From assembly GCF_001442615.1 (NCBI RefSeq), contig NZ_LMXN01000010.1, forward strand, positions 1 to 64,000: a DNA stretch of 64,000 nucleotides. The letters are read 5' to 3'. The DNA is from Algoriphagus resistens (GTDB taxonomy: Bacteria; Bacteroidota; Bacteroidia; Cytophagales; Cyclobacteriaceae). The translations under genes were made by a program, and so were the position numbers. This document shows, piece after piece, positions 18,081 through 27,371 of the stretch (its first letter is position 1; each line of letters starts with the position of its first letter). Below the pieces are notes generated by a model. The model had not been told where the DNA came from, ran no database searches, and worked only from the letters and a program-made list of their open reading frames with translations.

Positions 18081-18602
18081 ATGAATCATTTTTTATTAAA
18101 AATTTTTGTTATTGTAGCTGCATTGACGATCAGCCTAAATGGCTACTCTCAGTCTCACTTCAGCACTAGTTTAATTGGCTCGGGTGTGGTGGTATCCGAT
18201 CTGAACCGTTCCCTGGACTTCTATGTTGATGGAATCGGTATGGTCAATGCCTATAACTTCAAAATCAATGAAGAGTTTTCCAAACGTTCGGGTCTTTCGA
18301 ACGGTGTTGCTGTTGAGGTAAGCGTCCTGAAATTAGAGAATAGTCCAAATGCCAATGAATGGAAGCTGATGAGCTTTGGCAATAAGCAAACCAAGCCAAA
18401 ACCAGATTATATCCAGGATGGAACGGGCGTTCAGTACATCACCATCAATGTCAAAGCACTGAATCCGGTGATCAAACGCTTAAAAGAAAAAGGTGTGAAA
18501 TTATTGGGGAGTACCCCAACACCATTAAATGAAAACTTACATTTTGTGCTGGTACAGGATCCTGACGGAATCTTTGTTGAACTGATAGGGCCTTTGGAAT
18601 AG
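18081..18602 (+). CDS. Exported VOC/glyoxalase-fold protein
   Basis: A 173-residue protein from ATG 18081 (MNHFLLKIFVIVAALTISL), giving a clear signal peptide ending near GYSQS; earlier in-frame starts would hide it. The mature part is a VOC fold: VVVSDLNRSLDFYVDGIGM is the classic first beta-alpha unit and HFVLVQDPDGIFVELIGP the last, with E in VELIGP as a metal-ligand position. Periplasmic VOC proteins may be lyases or resistance-type enzymes; the substrate is unknown. It is the only accessory gene in this stretch on the plus strand, flanked by R1 repeats. Confidence 0.8.
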   Translation: MNHFLLKIFVIVAALTISLNGYSQSHFSTSLIGSGVVVSDLNRSLDFYVDGIGMVNAYNFKINEEFSKRSGLSNGVAVEVSVLKLENSPNANEWKLMSFGNKQTKPKPDYIQDGTGVQYITINVKALNPVIKRLKEKGVKLLGSTPTPLNENLHFVLVQDPDGIFVELIGPLE

Positions 18603-18624
18603 ACCACCCCCTTCTGGGTTCAGT

Positions 18625-19035
18625 CAAATTGTTAGGCGGAACTGGGTGGAATTTGTAATTCCACTCTAATATTATTACCAATTTACAATTGGCTTTCCTA
18701 CCTCATCCCAACTCTCACCTGAAGAGAGAGGGAGCACGTCTCTGCTATCATTTCAGTATTTGATTCAGAAATAAACGGTTTCCGGATTTAAGCCCGGATG
18801 GGTGTGATAAAAGTTGGTGTAGTCTACCTACCTCCTCCCATCCTCCTCCTTAAAGAGGAGACGCTAGCCTCTGCTCCAGATGGAATAAAGGTTAAGAAGT
18901 AGGTTGGTTGTTCTCAATAATTAAAAGGCATCTGCAAGAAAAGGAATAAAATGATACCAGCACATACCCTGTACAGGGTATTTTTTGGGGAAATGGGAGG
19001 AAACGTGAAGGAATTGCAGTATTTTCTGGTGGGAC
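18625..19035. repeat. R1 interspersed repeat, copy e
   Basis: A complete copy: GGTGGAATTTGTAATTCCAC hairpin (18646-18665), ACCAATTTACAATTGG hairpin, CTACCTCATCCCAACTC, TTTCCGGATTTAAGCCCGGA (18779-18798), a second CTACCTCCTCCCATCC block, and ATACCCTGTACAGGGTAT (18964-18981) with a T run. The central GTACAC/TATACA variation from copies a and c keeps the palindrome intact, so pairing is preserved. Confidence 0.7.
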
Positions 19036-19046
19036 AACAGAATTAA

Positions 19047-19313
19047 TTAACGGCCCATTGTAGTTATCACTACTAATACATCCATACCATAGGGATGACT
19101 CTTAAGTTCACTTACCTTATTGTAATAATCTATTTTTGGATCATATAAAATCTCCAGGACTTCCAACAACTCTTCTTTAGGCACATTAGATTCTAACTGT
19201 ATTTGCTCAATTTCATAAGGGGAGAATAAAGACAATCTGGCAAATCTATCATTTAGATAGTCTTCCATTTCCCTTCTTCGCATTTTTATTATATTATACC
19301 AAAATGAGGCCAT
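19047..19313 (-). CDS. Small hypothetical protein
   Basis: An 88-residue charged protein (LNDRFARLSLFSPYEIEQIQ, EELLEVLEILYDPKIDYY), probably all-helical and soluble. Met at residue 11 or 16 are possible alternative starts, since the first ten residues differ in character. No family recognised. It is the last of a run of small genes in the same direction (19.0-21.1 kb). Confidence 0.5.
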   Translation of the reverse strand: MASFWYNIIKMRRREMEDYLNDRFARLSLFSPYEIEQIQLESNVPKEELLEVLEILYDPKIDYYNKVSELKSHPYGMDVLVVITTMGR

Positions 19314-19417
19314 GATTTAAGTTATTTAGTTGTTAAATGACTAGTTAATTTCAAGTATTCTTTCCTTTTGAATTAAGCGTTGTAACAAAAACGAAGAATA
19401 ATCTCGTCAAAAACAGC

Positions 19418-19756
19418 TTAAAATTTAACCTCCATATGCACAAGCCAGTCCCCATCTATTTTTACTGTCTGAAATACCTCACCTTTTCCGTTTGGGGTCG
19501 AAATAGTAATCCAAGCTCTATTTCCCACAATAGAATCATTTAACACTTCAAATTTAAAATCGGGATCAACAGGGATACTGCCCATAGCACTTGCCATATC
19601 TATCACGTTGCCTGTGGCTTCAGTTGCATACTTTTTTGCTTCCTCCACTTTCCCTTTAGCCAGATTTTCAGTAAAATTCTTAACTGACTCCTCAGGCCCG
19701 GACGAGCACGAAAACAGTAAGGTTGCTAGACTTAAAATCGTGAATAATTTCTTCAT
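19418..19756 (-). CDS. Small lipoprotein, DUF4878-like
   Basis: A 112-residue lipoprotein. The signal peptide MKKLFTILSLATLLFSC ends in a lipobox (LLFSC) with Cys at position 17. The mature part opens with PEESVKNFTENLAKGKVEEA, the helix seen in DUF4878/SnoaL-like cystatin-fold lipoproteins, and ends with IDGDWLVHMEVKF, the typical final strands. It is probably anchored to a membrane facing the periplasm. Role unknown. It is one of several small cargo genes. Confidence 0.65.
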   Translation of the reverse strand: MKKLFTILSLATLLFSCSSGPEESVKNFTENLAKGKVEEAKKYATEATGNVIDMASAMGSIPVDPDFKFEVLNDSIVGNRAWITISTPNGKGEVFQTVKIDGDWLVHMEVKF

Positions 19757-19815
19757 ATCAGTACCAGTTATAGATTATATTACTTATCTCCTTTCCACTC
19801 AATTTTTTAAAATTA

Positions 19816-20094
19816 TCATCTTGCCCCCCCGTCATTACCGTTAGGATTTATATGTTTCCGTCTAGGGCGCATAACTATTTTGGTAACAATGTGTTTGGAG
19901 GGAAATATCCTCTCATGAATTAAATTGTGACTCTGTACCCTGATATGATTGTGATAAATCACCTGACCGCTTGCGGTTACTTCCTTGACAATATTCCATT
20001 TTGCCAGGTGATAAATCAGCACAGAATAAGCCCGGTCCCAATCATTATCGTTGGGTCTGATAATTTCCTGAAAAGTAAGTATGGGTATATCCAT
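19816..20094 (-). CDS. Small hypothetical protein
   Basis: A 92-residue protein starting MDIPILTFQEIIRPNDNDWD and ending in a basic tail (RPRRKHINPNGNDGGAR). The sequence AYSVLIYHLAKWNIVKEVTA suggests a winged-helix-like segment, but this is weak. No family recognised. It lies in the same direction as its neighbours with about 60-base gaps. Confidence 0.45.
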   Translation of the reverse strand: MDIPILTFQEIIRPNDNDWDRAYSVLIYHLAKWNIVKEVTASGQVIYHNHIRVQSHNLIHERIFPSKHIVTKIVMRPRRKHINPNGNDGGAR

Positions 20095-20409
20095 ATTCTA
20101 AAGAAAAATGTATAACGTATCCTTAATATCGGAAAATATAGTTGTTAGTCAAACCAAAAAGATTGTATTGTGCTGATTTTACACACTACTGTGCCTGCAG
20201 TAACAAAGAATGCATGGCAAGCATAAGGCATGGAACGTCTATGCCCAACCCTAAAAAAAGCTTTTTGAACTTGATTTGAAAAGGTTTAACGAACGATGGA
20301 AAAAACAACATTTTCGACAGTCAGGCACAAGGCACCATACGTACAGTGATACGGGATCTATGCGCCTTTGCTTAGGCAAACCCTGGGCTTATAGCTCACG
20401 GCCTTCTAT

Positions 20410-21090
20410 TCATTGTACTTTCGCACTTTTTTTCCTTACGCTCTTTGAAATCCAAACGACTAGAATTATGATTAGTCCGAATATTATAACATACCCAAAA
20501 ATTTCGCCAACTAGATAACCAATATCATACGAACGTGAACCCTCAGGTGAATAGCTCATTTGGTCCTTAGCTGTCAGTGATGATGGCAATTTAACCGAAC
20601 TGAATAACCTCTCTCTTATTGGGGTCATCTCATCAGTCATTGATTCTAGTTCCCAAAAATAGATTGAATATGTTTTGTTGGCGGCAAACACTGCTAAACA
20701 ATGTCGAATTTGCTTTTCATCTTCCATTGTAGGTTTTAGCGAAAACCTTAAGAACTTCAGACCGTTTATCTCTATTATCTCCTCTTTAATTAATTCTCCC
20801 TTTTGGGAATTAATTGCTCCCTTTTGGAATCCTGTATAGAAATCGATCAGTTCATTTTCATTTTGAACGTTGACAGCCGTCTTCCCTTTGTTTTCTAAAG
20901 CAGAGACCAAAATCAGTCCGTTGTCGACCTGAGAAGTTATTACTCTTTGCCCCAGTGTATCAGTGATTTCAAAATTGTCGGGAATAGTTATTGTCAAGGT
21001 GGAGTCAACCTTGCATTCAGTCCATTGTTGTCCGAAGGAATTAATTGAAATCGCAGTCAGAATTGCGAATAATAATAGTATTCTATTCAT
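20410..21090 (-). CDS. Exported membrane-anchored hypothetical protein
   Basis: A 226-residue protein with an N-terminal signal peptide (MNRILLLFAILTAISIN...FGQQ) and a C-terminal membrane helix (FGYVIIFGLIIILVVWI) followed by a basic stop-transfer tail KSVRKKSAKVQ. The middle is an alpha-beta domain (ITIPDNFEITDTLGQRVITS, FYTGFQKGAINSQKGEL). The layout suggests a periplasmic domain tethered to the inner membrane. It is the cargo gene directly next to the second truncated integrase. No known family recognised. Confidence 0.6.
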   Translation of the reverse strand: MNRILLLFAILTAISINSFGQQWTECKVDSTLTITIPDNFEITDTLGQRVITSQVDNGLILVSALENKGKTAVNVQNENELIDFYTGFQKGAINSQKGELIKEEIIEINGLKFLRFSLKPTMEDEKQIRHCLAVFAANKTYSIYFWELESMTDEMTPIRERLFSSVKLPSSLTAKDQMSYSPEGSRSYDIGYLVGEIFGYVIIFGLIIILVVWISKSVRKKSAKVQ

Positions 21091-21133
21091 TTTAATTTAG
21101 TTGTTCACTCTGTCCATAAGCATGACACGCAAC

Positions 21134-21510
21134 ACTTGGGTTTTCACCATTCCCGTTACCTTATTGCGTCCATATTGCAATTGTCCACAAGTCTTCGGGG
21201 ACCTGCTGTTGCCAAATTAAAAATTTCGTCGATCCCGTCAAGTGGGCTTTTGATATTTTTGTTGGAAATCGACAGCATATGGGTATAAATTTCATTTGTC
21301 ATATTGCCCATATGGTCTAAAAATATTTGCACTCAGCGAAGGTTTGTGCTTTTTTCGAGCAAATGTGGAGCAAAACTATGCAGTAATGTATGGACTGTAG
21401 CCCACGGATTGGAATTGATTTTTGCGATAGCCTGTCTGTAAACCACCTGTATACCAATGCAGAATATTGACCACCCTCCTTCCCTTCAAACAGCCACTAG
21501 TTTGGTTTTA
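21134..21510 (-). pseudogene. Truncated integrase, 3' end copy 2
   Basis: About 125 codons homologous to the C-terminal catalytic part of the integrase at 31344-32510, longer than copy 1: it extends through the sequence coding for LRHSFATHLLQK-like residues up to the CAGCCACTAGTTTGG region. It carries substitutions and small frame changes. Its 3' end stops at ACTTGGGTTTTCACC, next to GACACGCAAC (21124-21133), the same boundary position as in the other two copies. Confidence 0.72.
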
Positions 21511-21679
21511 ATTTTCGTTCAGGTTAAAGATCCTGGTTACAAATCTGCTCAGAGCCTTTCCATTATCCAATATCAGCTCTGCAAAGTAACGTCTCGGTAA
21601 CAAAGCCATTCAGGTTTAGCAGGTAATGATAAAGATAAAACTCTGAATTTTTATGCTTAGCCAGCTAACAATGGGAGCC

Positions 21680-22495
21680 CTAAAGCTCCCAATTATCCGC
21701 AAAGGAATAATACCCTTCTTCAGTAAGAATCAGATGATCCAGAACTGGAATATCAAGGATCTTTCCGGCTTCCTTAATCCGTTTGGTCAACCGCTTATCC
21801 TGCTCAGAAGGCATCAGATTTCCACTCGGATGGCAGTGGGCATTATGTAAAGCTTTACATAATTCCCATTATGCAAAGAAAATAGTTATGTAAAGTAATT
21901 AATTTAATCAATTGATAATGAGTCATTTAATTTGATTTTTGTTTACATAATAAATTGCTCCTGATTGTGGCGTCATTTGTATATTAACCAAAGCAGAATT
22001 CTAGAATCTCTGCTAAATGCTCTTTAAGGCTATTTTTATGGAAATTGCAATACTATAAAAATGCGATATCCACAGTTTAAATTCTAATACGGTGTATTTT
22101 TATGTAAAGTAATTTGAACACAACTCATTTTTAATCAGTGTCTTATAAATATTTCTTTGCATAAATAAATACTTTGCATAATGGGCCAGAATCACAGAAC
22201 TGGCATTTGCTTTAATAGCGGCTGCATAAACAAGCTTTACATCCACCACAGTTCCTGCTGTCCCGCCTGAACTGATGGTTACGATTCCTAGCACCTTGTT
22301 GGCTCTGGAAAGCAACATCACCTTGAAATCCTCAACAAACCCAATCCTGTCCTGATCCCAGACTTGAGCGAAAACTTCATACACCTGTCTTGAACTCTCT
22401 ACCCTTGGAAGCAGCGAAGCTTTCACTTTTGCTCTGTAGCTCAGGGTGATCTCAGCTACTTCATATAAATCAAATTTTCTTTCGGAAGTCTCCAT
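21680..22495 (-). pseudogene. radC: radC-family JAB-domain protein, split by a 341-bp insertion
   Basis: The 5' part (ATG 22495, METSERKFDLYEVAEITLSY) runs through SSGGTAGTVVDVKLVYAAAI and NASSVILAH, then meets foreign sequence. The 3' part resumes with AHCHPSGNLMPSEQDKRLTK and ends YYSFADNWEL at 21680. Without the insert the reading would give VILAHCHPSG, the JAMM/MPN zinc-site motif. Mobile-island RadC-like proteins of this type are common in Bacteroidota, usually with unknown role. The intact frame would be about 156 residues. A GGGAGC...GCTCCC hairpin follows the stop. Confidence 0.8.
21842..22182. mobile_element. MITE-like 341-bp insertion in radC
   Basis: The insert starts ATTATGTAAAG and ends CTTTGCATAAT, terminal inverted repeats matching 10 of 11. 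It is flanked by GGGC on both sides (21838-21841 and 22183-22186), a four-base target duplication. The TTATGYAAAG word recurs inside, including a 22-base palindrome at the left end centred on AAGCTT and TTATGTAAAGTAATT twice. It has no transposase, so it is a non-autonomous element needing an unseen partner. Confidence 0.75.
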
Positions 22496-22599
22496 AATCT
22501 TTTTAGTTTTTGTGGAACAATGAATTATGAAGCATCCCCAGGCCTTGGGCGACAAAGACCGGAAGGAAAAGGAATAAAAAGCGCAGCGCAGCAAGCGGC

Positions 22600-23160
22600 T
22601 TTATGCCGGAAGCTTACGGTCGCCCAGAGCCCAGAGGACTAACTTTGTGAGGAATTCATGAACAAAAAAAAGACCTCTAGTCCATATTAGTCATTTCCAC
22701 CAATGACCAATTGCTTAAGCCACATTTAAGAGTTAGCAGGTTGTATTATCAGCGTTCAATCTTCCTGGAACTCCCAATCTATTATTGACTGAAAATAATA
22801 TACTCCAAGGGAATTGCTACCATAAAGCTGGTCCCAAAAGCTGGTCCCAGAAATCTTCATTTTAGAATATCAAGAGCCCAAACCTCGAATTGAATTAAAA
22901 TAAGAATGCAGAAGAACAGAGCCAGCAAGTCTATATTTTTGGAAATAGTGTTGCTGCCACACAAAGATTCGTGGTAACTATTGGATTTTGATTCATAGGA
23001 TAGAGCCAATGGTGTGCAAACGAAATTCCCACCTCAATTAACCCGCATACTATGCCTTCTACACCGCTTCAGAAAGCGTCTTGTACAATGCAAAGTACAC
23101 TGTCAATACAATCACCTTCCACAACATTTACTTCAATGAATAGCCGGAGGGATTATTCAA
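22600..23160. other. Gene-free stretch
   Basis: No convincing coding frame. The sequence GGCTTTATGCCGGAAGC (22600) resembles words near 45365, so part may be repeat debris. The rest shows no hairpin or known motif I can support. Confidence 0.4.
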
Positions 23161-23164
23161 AAAG

Positions 23165-23584
23165 TCATGCAAAAACATCAGCATAAATTATCCCGAAACC
23201 ATCATTAAACGCTTCTGAAAATCTGGATAAATCACCGATGGATTCCGGTGCTTTGTAGTAAGAGAGTACTGAGACTGTAACCCTACCATAGTCTGCGCTC
23301 TTCCTAAAGCTTATCAAGTAATAACCATCTTCCAGCCAATAGACCCCTGCGGACTCCTCTATCCTGGAATCCAGATGAGTCATGCAAAGTTCTGCACCTG
23401 TTGGGGTAATAGACTTTGATATCAGTTCAAAATCATTCCACTCAATTAATTCACTGGTGACCGGGTCATCAATCATGGAAGCCAATTTATCCAGTTCAAC
23501 CATTACTTCATGACTTGCTCTTTTCCCTCCATACAGAGAATAGTTGGCCAAAAGTATTTCCAAGGTTACCGGAAATATGTTCAT
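23165..23584 (-). CDS. Hypothetical protein coupled to SRAP gene
   Basis: A 139-residue protein whose ATG overlaps the SRAP stop by four bases, so it is translated with it. It reads as a small alpha-beta domain (NDFELISKSITPTGAELCMT, VYWLEDGYYLISFRKSADYG). No known family. Its place at the end of an SOS/DNA-damage operon suggests a related accessory role, but nothing in the sequence shows it. Confidence 0.6.
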   Translation of the reverse strand: MNIFPVTLEILLANYSLYGGKRASHEVMVELDKLASMIDDPVTSELIEWNDFELISKSITPTGAELCMTHLDSRIEESAGVYWLEDGYYLISFRKSADYGRVTVSVLSYYKAPESIGDLSRFSEAFNDGFGIIYADVFA

Positions 23585-24318
23585 GCCACTTCCATTTTAG
23601 GAAGCTCCTCATATGCCTCTTGAATAAGCACCTCCGGCACGTTTGAGTCTTCAGACCGGGAAGTGATCAACCTGCTGATCGTATGTGTATCCATGGATTC
23701 ATAATCAAATGGAGCCATGAGTTCACGGATTTCCTCTTTTTTAATATCATTGGAAAGCCATTTAACAGCAGCATCATGATCCAAAATCAAGGGCATCCGT
23801 TTTTTGGTATTATGGATCTGCTCCATCAGCGGGTTGGCAGCAGTAGTAATAATGGAACAGGTTCTCTTGATTTCTCCACTCTCTTTATCCAGCCATTCTT
23901 CCCAGATCCCACCCATTCTGAAATATCCTTCACTTTTAGGATAGATATAATAGGGGTAGGTCTTTTTGTTGTAGTGCCTCCATTCATAGAACCCTGAAAC
24001 AGGAATTATGCAGCGTCTCTTTAAAATAGCAGCCCTGAAAGAAGGAAGTTCAAAAATAGTTTCGGATTTGGCATTCAGTGTTTTGTTGGCAATGTCAGCT
24101 GCCTGATCGGGAGACTTCACCCAAAAGGGAACTAACCCCCACTCCATTTCCTGAAGCTCTGCCAGGTCATTTGCCAGCACCAATAATTGGGGATGTGCAA
24201 AGCCATTCAGATGGTATCCAACTTTTTCTTTGGCAACTCTTTTGTGAGGTTTTACCTTAAATTCAGAACTGAAATCCAGTTCCAATTGCTCTCCTTCTTG
24301 ATTGACATTATAGCACAT
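23581..24318 (-). CDS. SRAP-family abasic-site DNA-protein crosslink protein (YedK/HMCES-like)
   Basis: A 245-residue protein beginning MCYNVNQEG: Cys2 is the catalytic residue that forms the thiazolidine crosslink with abasic sites after Met removal. Other SRAP landmarks are WGLVPFWVK, NAKSETIFELPSFRAAI, the CIIPVSGFYEW motif with the catalytic Glu, and THTISRLITSRSED with a late His. It shields abasic sites in single-stranded DNA. It lies 118 bases downstream of the error-prone polymerase gene in the same direction, consistent with a DNA-damage operon. Confidence 0.92.
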   Translation of the reverse strand: MCYNVNQEGEQLELDFSSEFKVKPHKRVAKEKVGYHLNGFAHPQLLVLANDLAELQEMEWGLVPFWVKSPDQAADIANKTLNAKSETIFELPSFRAAILKRRCIIPVSGFYEWRHYNKKTYPYYIYPKSEGYFRMGGIWEEWLDKESGEIKRTCSIITTAANPLMEQIHNTKKRMPLILDHDAAVKWLSNDIKKEEIRELMAPFDYESMDTHTISRLITSRSEDSNVPEVLIQEAYEELPKMEVA

Positions 24319-24436
24319 AAGAAAACAGCTTATAAATTCACTTTAATATAGCTATTTCCGTGCATTATTGAAATGCCTTAAATATGGGTCAAGCTTCGGA
24401 TCAACCGGACTATAATTAACTACACCAACGTCTTTC

Positions 24437-27370
24437 CTAACTTGCCTTCTTATCCTTCAGTCCCACCTTTTTCATCGAACTGACTTCCAAAGCAAAAACC
24501 CCGAATTCCTGAACCACCCTGCCCTTCAGCCTATAGAATCCCCTTCCCTGGAACGGGAACCGTCTTAGTGTATTGGGAAAATGTACCGTATCCAGCCAAT
24601 CCCCCTGGGGATCCAAAAATGTCCCAAAGGCCATGTATTCCCTGTTGACCGTGCGTACATCCTTGGTTGTCACCAACTGCCCGAGGATTTCAACCGTCCT
24701 GCCGAGCAGTCCCCCGATTTCTGCTGCCATCACCGTACCCCTTCCGTCATCCGCACACAGCCTGAACATATCGGTCAGGGCAAAGCCAAGTACATTAATC
24801 TCATCTATGGCATCCTCCAGGGGATAATCCGGGAAATCCGGGAGCACAAACTCCATCGGCGGTTCCCTAAACAGTGCAGGGGCATCAATGGGCACCGCAT
24901 GTCGCTTTTGCAGAAAATTGGTCTGCCACAGCAGTTTCTTTTTTCCCAGTCCCGTAAACCCAAATGCCCCCACACTGATCAGGATATTGAGCATTTCAGG
25001 ACCTGCATGCGTACGCCCGATAAAATCGTGCAACCCCAGATACGGACCTGATTTTTCACGCTCGGTCAGTATCCGCTCACAGAGTGATTTCTCCAGCTGC
25101 TCAATATGGATCAGACCCACAAACACATCATCCCCTGAAATATTGGTCAGGTAATCACTGTTGTTTACGCAGGGCGGATGGACGGTCGCCCCTGTCCGTT
25201 TCAACTCATGGAAATAAAACTCGGTGCTGTAAAATCCCCCGAAATTGTTGATGACCGCCACCATAAATTCCTTGGGATAGTACGTCTTCAGATACAGACT
25301 CTGGTAGCTCTCCACCGCAAATGAGGCCGAATGTGCCTTGGAAAAGGAATAGCCCCCGAAGGATTCTATCTGCCTCCACACTTCTGCAGTCACTGCTTCC
25401 TCATAGCCCATTTCCCTGCAGTTGGAAAAGAACTTCTCACGTATCTGGTTGAATTTATCATGACCCCGGTATTTGCCGGACATGGCACGCCTGAGTATAT
25501 CCGCCTCTCCCATGTCCATTCCACCAAAATGGTGGGCAACTTTGATCACATCCTCCTGATACACCATCACCCCGTAGGTTTCCTCCAGCAGTTCCTTCAT
25601 CCTGGGATGCAGGTAGACAATCTTCTTGGGATCATGGAAGCGCTCGATGTACTGCTTCATCATCCCTGACTGGGCCACTCCAGGACGGATAATGGAGCTT
25701 GCTGCCACCAGCGTAAGGTAATCTTCACACTTCAGCTTGGTAAGGAGCTGGCGCATGGCCGGGCTTTCTATGTAAAAGCATCCTATGGTATCCGCGCGTT
25801 TAATCTGGTTTGCCACTTTGGGATCAGCCATAAACTGCTCCACCCGGTGGATATCAATATCAATCCCCCTGTTCTGCTTTACCAACCGGATTGCTTCCTT
25901 GATATGTCCCAGGCCTCGCTGGCTGAGGATATCCAGTTTGAACAGGCCTATCTTTTCGGCTAGGAACATATCCACCTGTGCGGTACAAAACCCCTTGGGC
26001 GGCATTTCATTGACCGTATACTGATAGATCGGCTTTTCAGAAATCAACATGCCCCCGGGATGGATGCTGTGATGGTTGGGAAAATTCTCCAACAGCTTCC
26101 CGTACTTGAGGATGGTACGCTGGATCTTATCCTCGTTCATAGGTTGGTCTTTGCCTCTCACCAATAGATCTATTTCCTCCTTGGGCAGACCAAACACCTT
26201 TCCGAGTTCCCGGATCACCGCCCTGCGCTGGAATGTGCTGTACATCCCCAGAAGCGATACATGATCTTTCCCATAGCGTTTGAAGATGTAATCAATGACC
26301 TCGTCCCTGTCCTTCCAGGAAAAATCAATGTCAAAGTCCGGCGGGGAAGTCCTGTTGGGATTTAAAAAGCGCTCAAAATACAGGTCCAGTTTGATCGGAT
26401 CCACATCGGTAATCTTCAGGCAATAGGCTACAATGGAGTTGGCACCGCTTCCCCTTCCCACATGGTAAAAGCCCCTGTTCTGTGCATAGCGGATCACATC
26501 CCATACAATGAGAAAGTATGCATTGAAATTCAGCTCGTTGATGATCTTCAGTTCCTTGGCCACCCGCTGCCGTGCAACCGGATTGTTTCCGTACCGGTAG
26601 TCAAGCCCCTCCATAGCCAGCTTTTCCAGCAGGATCCTGTCATCCTCCGGTGAGGCTGAAAAATGCCGCTTGTTCTTGTCTGTATGGAGCTCCGTCCGGA
26701 TACTGCAGGCATCTATCAGCTGCAGCGTGTTGGTGATCATGACCGGATGGTTGCGGAAAGCAGCCATCAGCTCTGCCTCCGGTACAAACATTTCATTCGG
26801 AGCCGCAAAATCTGCTGCTCCCAGTTTGGTGATCAGGGTATTCTTCCCGATTGCCCTGAGCAGCCGGTGTACGTTGAAATAGGTTTTATTCTGGAACGTC
26901 ACCGGGTGTCGGATCAGCCACTTTTTTGGAAATGCCTGCAATTCCTCCTTTTTAAGGCGGTTCAGCTCCCCTGCCAGCACCCCAATCAATTCATGGTCCT
27001 TCAGCTCCCCGGCCCCAAATTTCCCCACAGGATAAACGATAAAAACCCCCGAAAAGCAGTCCGGTCTTTCAGGAAAAGGCAGTTCCTCCTGCAGGTGCAC
27101 GGAAAGGAAGCGGTTGATTTCAAGTAAGCCTGTATCGTTTTTTGCCAGGAGCACATAACAGAGCTCATCCCCGTTTCTGATCTCTGCCCCCGCAATGGGT
27201 TTGATATTTTTACCCCTGCAGAAATCCACAAAATCCCAGAGATCCGCCGTGCTGTTGATATTGGTCAGTCCCAGTACGGGCAGCCCGAAATCCGCTGCGG
27301 TCTCCACCAGCTCTTTGGTGGAAAATGTACCATACCGGTAGCTGAACCATGTTTTACAGTTGATGAACAT
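24437..27370 (-). CDS. dnaE2: Error-prone DNA polymerase III alpha-like (DnaE2/DnaE-type)
   Basis: A 977-residue C-family polymerase. The N-terminal PHP domain is present but degenerate (KTWFSYRYGTFSTKELVETA). The palm has PPDFDIDFSWKDRDEVIDYI with two catalytic Asp and KIGLFKLDILSQRGLGHIKE with the third. GGYSFSKAHSASFAVESYQS is the fingers helix-hairpin region, and an OB domain follows. The length is shorter than replicative DnaE and fits DnaE2-type translesion enzymes. The start codon is one base past the dinB stop, so the two polymerases are coexpressed and likely form the island's SOS mutagenesis unit. Confidence 0.88.
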   Translation of the reverse strand: MFINCKTWFSYRYGTFSTKELVETAADFGLPVLGLTNINSTADLWDFVDFCRGKNIKPIAGAEIRNGDELCYVLLAKNDTGLLEINRFLSVHLQEELPFPERPDCFSGVFIVYPVGKFGAGELKDHELIGVLAGELNRLKKEELQAFPKKWLIRHPVTFQNKTYFNVHRLLRAIGKNTLITKLGAADFAAPNEMFVPEAELMAAFRNHPVMITNTLQLIDACSIRTELHTDKNKRHFSASPEDDRILLEKLAMEGLDYRYGNNPVARQRVAKELKIINELNFNAYFLIVWDVIRYAQNRGFYHVGRGSGANSIVAYCLKITDVDPIKLDLYFERFLNPNRTSPPDFDIDFSWKDRDEVIDYIFKRYGKDHVSLLGMYSTFQRRAVIRELGKVFGLPKEEIDLLVRGKDQPMNEDKIQRTILKYGKLLENFPNHHSIHPGGMLISEKPIYQYTVNEMPPKGFCTAQVDMFLAEKIGLFKLDILSQRGLGHIKEAIRLVKQNRGIDIDIHRVEQFMADPKVANQIKRADTIGCFYIESPAMRQLLTKLKCEDYLTLVAASSIIRPGVAQSGMMKQYIERFHDPKKIVYLHPRMKELLEETYGVMVYQEDVIKVAHHFGGMDMGEADILRRAMSGKYRGHDKFNQIREKFFSNCREMGYEEAVTAEVWRQIESFGGYSFSKAHSASFAVESYQSLYLKTYYPKEFMVAVINNFGGFYSTEFYFHELKRTGATVHPPCVNNSDYLTNISGDDVFVGLIHIEQLEKSLCERILTEREKSGPYLGLHDFIGRTHAGPEMLNILISVGAFGFTGLGKKKLLWQTNFLQKRHAVPIDAPALFREPPMEFVLPDFPDYPLEDAIDEINVLGFALTDMFRLCADDGRGTVMAAEIGGLLGRTVEILGQLVTTKDVRTVNREYMAFGTFLDPQGDWLDTVHFPNTLRRFPFQGRGFYRLKGRVVQEFGVFALEVSSMKKVGLKDKKAS

Positions 27371-27371
27371 A

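Noticed and set aside
24573-27127. Several plus-strand frames within the dnaE2 locus
   Set aside because: All lie opposite a well-supported polymerase gene and have no recognisable motifs.
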